Assembly (NCBI GenBank): GCA_030528155.1
Contig: JAUMZL010000017.1
Coordinates: forward strand, 1-51,000
Reading direction: 5' to 3'
Length of the DNA: 51,000 nt
Source: Aerococcus sp.
GTDB taxonomy: Bacteria; Bacillota; Bacilli; Lactobacillales; Aerococcaceae
The position numbers were made by a program, and so were the translations under genes. Positions 44,259 to 51,000 of the stretch are shown one piece after another. The notes beneath the pieces were generated by a model, which searched no databases, was not told the DNA's origin, and saw only the letters and a program-made list of their open reading frames with translations. Every line of letters begins with the position of its first letter. The first letter of the stretch is position 1.

Positions 44259-44298
44259 ACCCCCGTCTCTTACTGCCCGGGCAGTAAGGGACGGGGGT
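44259..44298. terminator. Near-perfect palindromic terminator after pnuC
   Basis: CCCCCGTC (44260-44267) pairs with GACGGGGG (44290-44297). The core 44269-44288 is a perfect 20-bp palindrome centred on CCCGGG. The T-run is short (TTTATTT), but the stem is about 19 bp. Confidence 0.85.
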
Positions 44299-44309
44299 TT
44301 ATTTATCAC

Positions 44310-44342
44310 TCCCCCACTTCACTACCTAACAGAAGAGGGGGA
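44310..44342 (-). terminator. Second hairpin, terminator of malP
   Basis: TCCCCC-A-CTTC (44310-44320) pairs with GAAG-A-GGGGGA (44332-44342), one A/A mismatch. On the minus strand it follows malP directly, but lacks a long T-run. Confidence 0.55.
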
Positions 44343-44351
44343 TCATGTAAT

Positions 44352-46625
44352 CTAATCTTGTTTTTCTAAATGCCAAATATCATCATTATATTCATTGATC
44401 GTGCGGTCTGAAGAAAAATGACCCGCTTTGGCAATATTCATCAATGAGCGCTTCGCCCACGCTTGATGATCCTCGTAGTCTTTGTACACCTGTTCCTTCA
44501 CCGTAATGAATTCTTCCAAGTCGATTAATGCCATGAAGTAGTCTTTACCCTTGATGTCATTATAAAGGCGCTCCAAGCGATCAGACACACCATATTGCTT
44601 CATCTGTGAGCTGACAATGAAGTCGACAAGCGGTTGAATTGTTGGCCGGTTGTAATACTCTTCAGGATGATAACCATTCGTAGCATAAAGGTCTACAATC
44701 GTTTCACTCGCTTGTCCAAAGGTATAGATATTGTCCTCACCAGCAAGTTCAGCAATTTCTACATTGGCCCCATCCAAGGTACAGATCGTCACGGCCCCAT
44801 TCAACATAAATTTCATGTTGCTGGTGCCACTAGCCTCCTTAGACGCTAAGGAAATTTGTTCTGATAGATCAGCGGCCGGAATAAGGTATTCCGCTTCCGT
44901 CACGTTGTAATTCTCAACGAAGAAGACCTGTAAGTATGGACTCACTTCTGGGTCGTTTGCAATCACTTGGCTCAGTGTCAAGATCATATGAATAATATCA
45001 CGCGCGATCACATACGCTGGCGCGGCTTTTCCACCAAAGATCACAGTAACCGGTGTTTCCGGTTTGTTGCCCTGCTTGATATCCATGTATTTATGGATCA
45101 AGTAAAGAGCTAACATCTGTTGGCGTTTATATTCATGGATGCGTTTGATCTGAACATCGATAATGGCGTGTTCATGGATGTAGAGATTTTGCGTGCGTTT
45201 CAAATGCTCCGCAAGGCGACGTTTGTTGTCCTGTTTAATAGTGTAGAGGCGTTCTAATACCACGTCATCCTCTTTATAGGCTGTTAGTGCTGTCAAATCC
45301 CCATCTTTGTGCCATTCAGTGCCGATAGTCTCATCCAGCAAATGCGATAATTCTGGGTTTGATGCTGTTAACCAACGACGGAAGGTAATGCCATTGGTTT
45401 TATTATTGAATTTTTCCGGATAAATTTCATAGAACGGCTTCAACTCGGAATCTTTGAGGATCTCCGTATGCAGTTTGGATACGCCATTGATGCTGAATCC
45501 GAAATGAATTGCCATGTGTGCCATATGAGCGACATCGTAGTTATCGATGATGGCTACCGCCTCATTGTCCGGGAATTTCTCTTTCATTTTAGCATCTAGA
45601 GCGCGAATGATATCCGCCACATCCGGACAAACTTCATACAGATCTGTCATCGTCCAAGTTTCCAGGGCTTCCGCTAAGATCGTGTGATTGGTAAAAGCGA
45701 GCATCTTTTGAACGATACGGATGGACTCATCAAAATCAAGATGGTGGACACGATTTAACAGGCGAATCATTTCTGGAATGACCAAGGTTGGATGCGTATC
45801 ATTAATTTGAATGACAGCATAATCCGCCAAATCATGCAAATTACTGCCTCGTGCAATGGCTTCATCGATGATCAATTGTGCCGCATTTGATACCATGAAA
45901 TATTGCTGATAAACGCGCAGTACTTTGCCAGCATGGTCGGAGTCATCAGGATAGAGGAACAGAGTGAGGTTATGCATCACATCATTCTTATCAAAAGCAA
46001 TCGAGCCGTCTTGGATGATCATTGGATCGACAGAATCTAAGTCGAAGAGCCGAATGCGGTTGCGATGGCGTTTGTCATACCCAATAACGTCGATTTCATA
46101 CATCGCCGATTGCACCGTGTAGCGCCCAAATGGAATATTGTAATGGGTCGAGGTGCGCGTCAACCAATTAGGATGATTGAGCCATTCGTCCGGCTCGTAA
46201 CGTTGTTGGTTGTTGCGGAAGAATTGACGGAACAACCCAAAATGATAATTTAATCCTACGCCATCTCCGTTCAATCCCAGTGAGGCAATGGAATCCATAA
46301 AGCAAGCGGCCAGACGTCCTAACCCTCCATTTCCTAACGATGGTTCTACCTCAGCATCTTCGATATCAGCCAGAGAACGTCCGTGGTTAGCGAGTTCCTC
46401 TTTGATTTCATCGTATGCCCCGAGATTAATAAGGTTGGTTGTTAACAGCTTACCCAACAGAAATTCAGCAGAAATATAATAGAGTTTCCGTTTACTTTGA
46501 TTGAGAGGCATCTCTTTGGTCCGCCGTTTAATATATTGCAGGAGAACCGCATAAACTTCGGCATCCGTCAATTCATCGATGGATCGTTCAAAATAAGCTT
46601 GAGCAATCGTATCCAGATTTTCCAT
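44352..46625 (-). CDS. malP: Maltodextrin/glycogen phosphorylase
   Basis: This 757-residue GT35 enzyme phosphorolyses alpha-1,4-glucans, releasing glucose-1-phosphate. The PLP lysine is Lys605 in EASGTSNMKFMLNGA. The N-terminal YYISAEFLLGKLLTTNLINLG and EPSLGNGGLGRLAACFMDS, and central QINDTHPTLVIPEMIRLL and NNKTNGITFRRWL, follow the family. It resembles pneumococcal MalP closely as I recall that sequence. Because it lies with malQ and malR and no glgABCD genes are near, a maltodextrin role is favoured over glycogen. AAAGGAGAC precedes the ATG. Confidence 0.93.
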   Translation of the reverse strand: MENLDTIAQAYFERSIDELTDAEVYAVLLQYIKRRTKEMPLNQSKRKLYYISAEFLLGKLLTTNLINLGAYDEIKEELANHGRSLADIEDAEVEPSLGNGGLGRLAACFMDSIASLGLNGDGVGLNYHFGLFRQFFRNNQQRYEPDEWLNHPNWLTRTSTHYNIPFGRYTVQSAMYEIDVIGYDKRHRNRIRLFDLDSVDPMIIQDGSIAFDKNDVMHNLTLFLYPDDSDHAGKVLRVYQQYFMVSNAAQLIIDEAIARGSNLHDLADYAVIQINDTHPTLVIPEMIRLLNRVHHLDFDESIRIVQKMLAFTNHTILAEALETWTMTDLYEVCPDVADIIRALDAKMKEKFPDNEAVAIIDNYDVAHMAHMAIHFGFSINGVSKLHTEILKDSELKPFYEIYPEKFNNKTNGITFRRWLTASNPELSHLLDETIGTEWHKDGDLTALTAYKEDDVVLERLYTIKQDNKRRLAEHLKRTQNLYIHEHAIIDVQIKRIHEYKRQQMLALYLIHKYMDIKQGNKPETPVTVIFGGKAAPAYVIARDIIHMILTLSQVIANDPEVSPYLQVFFVENYNVTEAEYLIPAADLSEQISLASKEASGTSNMKFMLNGAVTICTLDGANVEIAELAGEDNIYTFGQASETIVDLYATNGYHPEEYYNRPTIQPLVDFIVSSQMKQYGVSDRLERLYNDIKGKDYFMALIDLEEFITVKEQVYKDYEDHQAWAKRSLMNIAKAGHFSSDRTINEYNDDIWHLEKQD

Positions 46626-46693
46626 TTTTGTCTCCTTTTATATGCTCACACGGAGCTTTCTTTTCATTTCTTACATCCGGTTATAGTGATCTT

Positions 46694-46720
46694 ATTATAC
46701 TAATCTTCTGTATTTGTCAA
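46694..46720 (-). promoter_or_regulatory. Probable malP promoter
   Basis: A consensus TTGACA (46720-46715 on the minus strand) is followed by TATAAT at 15 bp, or TAATAA at 17 bp. The non-standard spacing may mean activator dependence. It would allow malP expression apart from malQ. Confidence 0.5.
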
Positions 46721-46855
46721 TCATTTCAGTAAAGCTTTCAAAAACAGCTCTTTATTCGAGTGGTCGCTTCTATTCTTTCAGTCGCGTTAACTTCTAGGAC
46801 TGCCAACGAATTGAGGCCTGCAGAAAGGGACCCCCACTACCTGTCGAATTTTAGT

Positions 46856-48394
46856 CTATTTAACCGTCCCTGCAGTTGCTGCGTCTGCTTCTTTTAATTT
46901 AGGATTGGTTCGGAAATAGGTTTCCGTCAGATCTAAGAGATGTTCCTCTAGCGTTTCACTGTATTGATCCTCCGTCATCCGCCATTGCCAGTTACCACCA
47001 ATTGTTCCTGGTTCATTGAGGCGAGCACTGTTATTCAAGTTCAACAGGTTCTGCATAGTGTAAACCGCTAAATCGCTAACAGTTGCCGCAATCCCACGAT
47101 CCAAGGCATAAGCAGCTGGTTCCCCGTATTGTCGACTCAGGTAATGACTCATCTGATCGCGCTGAACCTGCGTCGCGGTATCTTCATACCAACCACGCGC
47201 CGTCTCGTTATCGTGCGTCCCGACATATGCTACCGAATTCTTAGGATAATGATGAGGGAGATCCAAACTATCGCACTCCCCATTAAAGCCAAATGAGAGA
47301 ATCTTCATCCCAGGAAAACCAGTATACTCGCGCAAGGCCACCACATCATCATTCATAAAGCCTAGGTCTTCAGCGATAATATTTAATTCCCCCAACTCAT
47401 CTTTGATGGCTTTAAATAGCGCTTTACCTGGACCTTTTGACCAATGTCCATATGACGGATCCGGTGAGCCAAAGGGAATTTCCCAATAACTCTCAAATCC
47501 TTTGAAATGGTCAATGCGCAGCATGTCATACAAGTAGAAGTTATGGGCAATACGTTTGACCCACCAATCAAAATGATGATTGGCCATTTTCTCCCAGTCA
47601 TAGACGGGATTGCCCCAATATTGACCCGTATCACTGAACCCATCTGGCGGCGTTCCCGCAACCATCGTCGGAGTGCCGGTGTGATCAACCTTGAATAATT
47701 CTGGGAACATCCACATCTCTACGCTATCCTGCGCGACATAGATGGGAATGTCACCAATAATCTGAATACATTTTTGGTTGGCGTAGTCCTTTAACGCTTG
47801 CCATTGTTCATCGAAGAAATATTGGGTGACTAGATGATAATGATACCGCAGGCGCTCTTTTTCACAATACGTGTGAACTCGTTTGGCGTCATAGTGCTTG
47901 TAATCATCATCCCATTCGTGCCACGCTTTGTTATCAAATCCTTCTTTGACCGTCATATACTCAGCAAAAGGTACCAACCAATCTTCATTACGGGCATAAA
48001 AAGTCATAAAACGCTCGGTCTCTAATCCACCTTTTTCGATGAATGTCTGCACCGCTTGCTCTAGCAGGGGACGGCGTGCAGTAAAGATTTTGCCGTAATC
48101 AATCATGGTTAAGTCCGCCCCAAAATCGGACTGGGAAAGACTATCTTTTGTCAAGAGTCCCTGATCAACTAGCGTATGTAAATCAATCAGATGCGTATTT
48201 CCAGCGTAAGCCGAAAAAGATTGGTATGGGGAATCTCCATAACTCGTCGTTGTCAGTGGGAGCACCTGCCAATAGGTTTGCTTGGTGCGTACGAGAAAAT
48301 CAATAAAATCATAGGCTTCTTGGCCAAACGATCCAATTCCAAGATCATTAGGTAACGACGTGATCGGCATTAAAACCCCACTAGAACGTTCCAT
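46856..48394 (-). CDS. malQ: 4-alpha-glucanotransferase (amylomaltase)
   Basis: This 512-residue GH77 enzyme disproportionates maltodextrins, releasing glucose and lengthening chains that MalP can use. Catalytic regions are visible: RIDHFKGFESYWEIP (nucleophile Asp region is upstream of it in the barrel), IIAEDLGF (acid/base Glu) and VGTHDNETARGWY (stabilising Asp). The N-terminal RSSGVLMPITSLP is typical. GAAGGATGG lies 10 nt before the ATG. Its promoter overlaps a candidate MalR operator. Confidence 0.95.
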   Translation of the reverse strand: MERSSGVLMPITSLPNDLGIGSFGQEAYDFIDFLVRTKQTYWQVLPLTTTSYGDSPYQSFSAYAGNTHLIDLHTLVDQGLLTKDSLSQSDFGADLTMIDYGKIFTARRPLLEQAVQTFIEKGGLETERFMTFYARNEDWLVPFAEYMTVKEGFDNKAWHEWDDDYKHYDAKRVHTYCEKERLRYHYHLVTQYFFDEQWQALKDYANQKCIQIIGDIPIYVAQDSVEMWMFPELFKVDHTGTPTMVAGTPPDGFSDTGQYWGNPVYDWEKMANHHFDWWVKRIAHNFYLYDMLRIDHFKGFESYWEIPFGSPDPSYGHWSKGPGKALFKAIKDELGELNIIAEDLGFMNDDVVALREYTGFPGMKILSFGFNGECDSLDLPHHYPKNSVAYVGTHDNETARGWYEDTATQVQRDQMSHYLSRQYGEPAAYALDRGIAATVSDLAVYTMQNLLNLNNSARLNEPGTIGGNWQWRMTEDQYSETLEEHLLDLTETYFRTNPKLKEADAATAGTVK

Positions 48395-48458
48395 ATGTTG
48401 AACACCATCCTTCTTGTTTTATCCATGGACTTTGTATCCGTTTTCTTAAGTCACTTTC

Positions 48459-48487
48459 ATTATACGTAGAAACCAGCTGTTGCGCAA
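48459..48487 (-). promoter_or_regulatory. malQ promoter
   Basis: TTGCGC (48487-48482 on the minus strand) and TATAAT (48464-48459) are separated by 17 bp. The -35 lies inside a palindrome. Confidence 0.65.
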
Positions 48488-48495
48488 CCGGTTTC
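48469..48495. promoter_or_regulatory. Candidate MalR operator
   Basis: A perfect 10-bp palindrome GTTGCGCAAC (48479-48488) is flanked by GAAACC (48469-48474) and GGTTTC (48490-48495). It covers the malQ -35 and lies between malQ and the divergent malR. LacI-family repressors bind CG-centred palindromes of this type. Confidence 0.55.
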
Positions 48496-48514
48496 ATCAA
48501 ATACTGAGAATTTA

Positions 48515-48543
48515 TTGTTTACCCTCCGTTTTTTCAGTATAAT
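48515..48543 (+). promoter_or_regulatory. malR promoter
   Basis: TTGTTT (48515-48520) and TATAAT (48538-48543) are separated by 17 bp. Confidence 0.65.
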
Positions 48544-48602
48544 AATCCCTATAAATAAGAAGAAAAAAATCATTATTCCTAAATAGAAAGGAAACACGCT
48601 CT

Positions 48603-49625
48603 ATGACCATCACGATTCGCGATGTCGCCCAAAAGGCTGGCGTTGCTCCCTCTACCGTCTCTCGTGTTATCGCCGATAGCCCGTCCATTAGCGAAAAAAC
48701 TAAAAAGAAAGTCCGCAAAGTGATGCAGGAGCTCCACTACATTCCCAACGCAAGCGCTCAAAATTTGGCACGCAGCCATTCCCAAACGATTGGGATTGTG
48801 CTCCCAGAAGATTCCAATGCCTTCTACCAGAATCCTTTCTTTCCCACCGTCTTGCGCGGTATCAACGACGAAGCTACTAAACATGATTATGGGATTCTCC
48901 TCTCTACCGGCGTGACCAACGAAGATCGCATGCACCACGTTCAACGAATGGTCCTCGGTCGCCAAGTAGAAGGATTAATTTTCCTCTATGCCCTGCAAGA
49001 AGATCCGTTAGTGGAGTTTGCCTTGGCTAACCATTTCCCCATGATTGTTATCGGTTCCCCTGACAATGTTCATGTCAATTCGGTGGATAATTACAACGAG
49101 GAAATTGCTCGCGAGGCCACACAACATCTTATTGATCAAGGATGCCGCTCCCTCTTATGGGTCGGAGGCGAGCGCACGCAACGCTTCATTCAGCTGCGCG
49201 AACAAGGTTTTAGAGAAGCACTTGCATATAATCACCTCGACGCGGATGAGCGTCATTTCATCAATGACTTAGAATTCCTCCCTTATGAAGGGTATCGCCT
49301 CGCTGAGCGCCTCGTTAAGGAGGGACTCCCCTTTGATGGGATTGTCATTGCCGACCAATTGATCACACGGGGGATCCGCGAATATTTTCTAAACCATCCT
49401 GATATCGATTCGCCAAAATTGATTACCTTTAAAGCTTATCAGCAGTCGCTCCACGGCAATCCTCCGCGCGAATCCTTCGTCAACCTCAAGAGTCAAAAGC
49501 TGGGCAGTCATAGCGTGGCCCTTCTATTTGATATTATGGCTAACAACCATCCTGATGCCGATGATGAACGCATTATTCATGATTACATTAAAGCGGAGTT
49601 GATTGCAGAAGGCGACAACGACTAG
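48603..49625 (+). CDS. malR: LacI-family maltose operon repressor
   Basis: This 340-residue repressor has the LacI helix-turn-helix (TIRDVAQKAGVAPSTVSRVIADSPSISEKTKKKV, about 3-37) and hinge (NASAQNLARS). A periplasmic-binding-protein-like effector domain follows (about 60-335). It resembles MalR of streptococci. It probably represses malQ and malP until maltose or maltodextrin arrives. The ABC transporter genes usually present in mal regulons are not in the window. AAAGGAAAC lies before the ATG. Confidence 0.88.
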   Translation: MTITIRDVAQKAGVAPSTVSRVIADSPSISEKTKKKVRKVMQELHYIPNASAQNLARSHSQTIGIVLPEDSNAFYQNPFFPTVLRGINDEATKHDYGILLSTGVTNEDRMHHVQRMVLGRQVEGLIFLYALQEDPLVEFALANHFPMIVIGSPDNVHVNSVDNYNEEIAREATQHLIDQGCRSLLWVGGERTQRFIQLREQGFREALAYNHLDADERHFINDLEFLPYEGYRLAERLVKEGLPFDGIVIADQLITRGIREYFLNHPDIDSPKLITFKAYQQSLHGNPPRESFVNLKSQKLGSHSVALLFDIMANNHPDADDERIIHDYIKAELIAEGDND

Positions 49626-49634
49626 ACAATAAAC

Positions 49635-49668
49635 AACCCCCGAGCACCTTTATGCGTCGGGGGTTTCG
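49635..49668. terminator. Bidirectional terminator malR / oxidoreductase
   Basis: AACCCCCGA (49635-49643) pairs with TCGGGGGTT (49657-49665), with T-rich sequence after it. It lies between convergent genes. Confidence 0.9.
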
Positions 49669-49676
49669 TCTTTTTA

Positions 49677-50657
49677 TTAACTTTGGGTACGTAATTCATC
49701 CATGACGCGGATGACTTTTATCATGAGATTGTGGAACTCTGCGTATTGTTTTTGAACAGCAGGATCACCGGCTTGTTCAATAAATGTCGCAAACGCTTGC
49801 GCTTCATCATCCATCGTTCCACTCGTGACTTCATCGAGACCTAGAGATTCACTTGATCCATCCTTATTGATAATCTCTGCCGTCTCATCAATCATTTGAA
49901 TGTGGTTAATACGCCACGTTTCCTTGCCGAAATAAATTTCAGCCGGATCATAGGTGGTGTAGTCCTTGGCCACATGTAAATAAACATTAAAAGTTGGATA
50001 GGTGAGTGCCATCATGCCACTACCATCAATCCCATTGCCGAGGTGCTGTGGAACATAGGTCGCTCTATCCGGTGCACCAAACCAGGCAACGGCAGCATAG
50101 ACAAGATAGATGCCCAAATCATTCAGCGCCCCGCCCGCAAATTTTTTAGTAAAGATATTTGGTGTCTTTCCAGCAAAAAAGTCATCGATCCGTGAAGAAT
50201 ACTTCGCATATGAAAGCGTAGCGCCCCAAGGCTTGCTGTCGTGTTCAGATAACTTTTGTTTAACCGCTTGGAAATTTGGCTCAAAGACGTGGCGTGCCGC
50301 TTCAACGACGACTTTCCCCTTTTCGTTTGCGATATCCAGCAACTCTTTTAATTCTGCTTCACTCTGAACGACCGGTTTCTCAATAATGACATGCTTGCCA
50401 GCTAGCAGTGCTGCTTTTGCCTGTTCAAAATGCAATGAATTAGGGCTAGCCACATATACCACATCCACACGGTCATCGTGGAAAAGCTCTTCTAAATCCG
50501 TGGTAATGGCAGCATTGTTATACTTAGCGGCTAATTCTTGAGCTGAATCAGCATGACGGCTGTACACGCGTACTAATTGATAACGTTCACTCTTCAATGC
50601 AGCATCGATAAATTCTGGTGTGATAAAACTCGTTCCGATTGTTCCTAAACCTAGCAT
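49677..50657 (-). CDS. Gfo/Idh/MocA family oxidoreductase
   Basis: This 326-residue NAD(P)-dependent oxidoreductase has an N-terminal Rossmann fold (LGLGTIGTSFI), the VASPNSLHFEQAKAALLAGKHVIIEKPV segment with the catalytic-site EKP motif (about 93-95), and a C-terminal alpha/beta domain. Members oxidise or reduce sugars, inositols and related polyols. The substrate cannot be read from this sequence or context. GAAGGGAAG lies about 10 nt before the ATG. It appears monocistronic. Confidence 0.9.
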   Translation of the reverse strand: MLGLGTIGTSFITPEFIDAALKSERYQLVRVYSRHADSAQELAAKYNNAAITTDLEELFHDDRVDVVYVASPNSLHFEQAKAALLAGKHVIIEKPVVQSEAELKELLDIANEKGKVVVEAARHVFEPNFQAVKQKLSEHDSKPWGATLSYAKYSSRIDDFFAGKTPNIFTKKFAGGALNDLGIYLVYAAVAWFGAPDRATYVPQHLGNGIDGSGMMALTYPTFNVYLHVAKDYTTYDPAEIYFGKETWRINHIQMIDETAEIINKDGSSESLGLDEVTSGTMDDEAQAFATFIEQAGDPAVQKQYAEFHNLMIKVIRVMDELRTQS

Positions 50658-51000
50658 TCTTTATCCGCTTCCCTTCTCTTGTTATTCCTGATGATTAATG
50701 TCATTGTAGCGATAAGTAGTATAAATTTCTAGTCACACTCTGTGATCCCTGGTCATAAAAATTATCCGAGGACAGGTTATCGCTAGTTCTATCCATAATC
50801 ATGCTGTCGGCATTTGTTAGCGCTGATTCTTTTTCTCAAAAATCATCACGACCTGCTATATCTTATTCTCTCGTAAAAATAGCGAGAGCTATCATTTAAA
50901 ATAAATGTAATGGAACTTCCATTTTATTTCTCCTCTTTATTATTTTCCTAAATTGTAAACTTAAATGCAAACTGTTTAATATCCTTTTGAGTTATAAAAC
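50658..51000. other. Non-coding right edge
   Basis: No gene is visible in the last 343 bases. A TACAAT on the minus strand (about 50701-50706) may be the -10 of the oxidoreductase. A CTCTCG/CGAGAG hairpin lies at about 50869-50890, overlapping an ATAGC/GCTAT alternative. The rest is AT-rich. Confidence 0.4.

Overview
The window reads as a chromosomal segment of a low-to-mid GC Gram-positive bacterium, most likely a member of the Lactobacillaceae. The evidence is gene content and order (rpsT | holA-comEC-comEA, pgm, trxB, hprK-lgt-gpsA-galU, uvrA, pst-phoPR, prfB-secA-hpf-comFC-comFA), an RF2 gene with a programmed frameshift, AGGAGG-type ribosome binding sites, and PstS proteins whose two halves are permuted as I remember from streptococci and lactobacilli. 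I cannot name the genus. I see no prophage, transposase, CRISPR array, tRNA or rRNA. The segment looks like stable core chromosome with a sugar/nucleoside-catabolic block at the right end.

Layout. 1-500 is non-coding but structured, then rpsT (+). From about 0.8 to 35 kb almost everything is on the minus strand: holA/comEC/comEA (replication and DNA uptake), pgm, trxB, the hprK-lgt-gpsA-galU operon (catabolite signalling, lipoprotein and envelope precursors), a YvlC/YvlD-like envelope-stress pair, sbcDC and uvrA (repair), pstS-pstC-pstA-pstB, a second pstS, phoPR, prfB, secA, hpf, comFA-comFC. The right part has yigZ (+), a PatB/MalY-like lyase, a thioesterase and a TatD-like hydrolase (-), the deo operon deoC-deoB-deoR-pdp-pnuC (+), malP and malQ (-) with a divergent LacI-type malR (+), and a Gfo/Idh/MocA oxidoreductase (-).

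How the parts work together. PhoR-PhoP should control both pst promoters: each has 11-bp-phased TTTACA-type hexamers ending 9 bp upstream of a TACAAT -10 box. The stand-alone pstS has eight such hexamers arranged as two abutting 39-bp modules. No phoU is present. The deo operon degrades deoxynucleosides to deoxyribose-5-phosphate and then acetaldehyde plus glyceraldehyde-3-phosphate. It carries its own SorC-type repressor and a PnuC-family transporter that may import nucleosides. MalP, MalQ and Pgm (5.0-6.7 kb) form a route from maltodextrins to glucose-6-phosphate. HprK and a weak cre-like site suggest catabolite control.

No gene cluster here looks like a wholly new system. The most unusual material is non-coding: the tandem Pho-box array, a three-way-junction-like block between the two pstS genes, a deo leader with an operator on the -35 and a terminator-like hairpin, tandem repeats upstream of comFA, a nested hairpin at the left edge, and a direct repeat across the sbcC stop codon.
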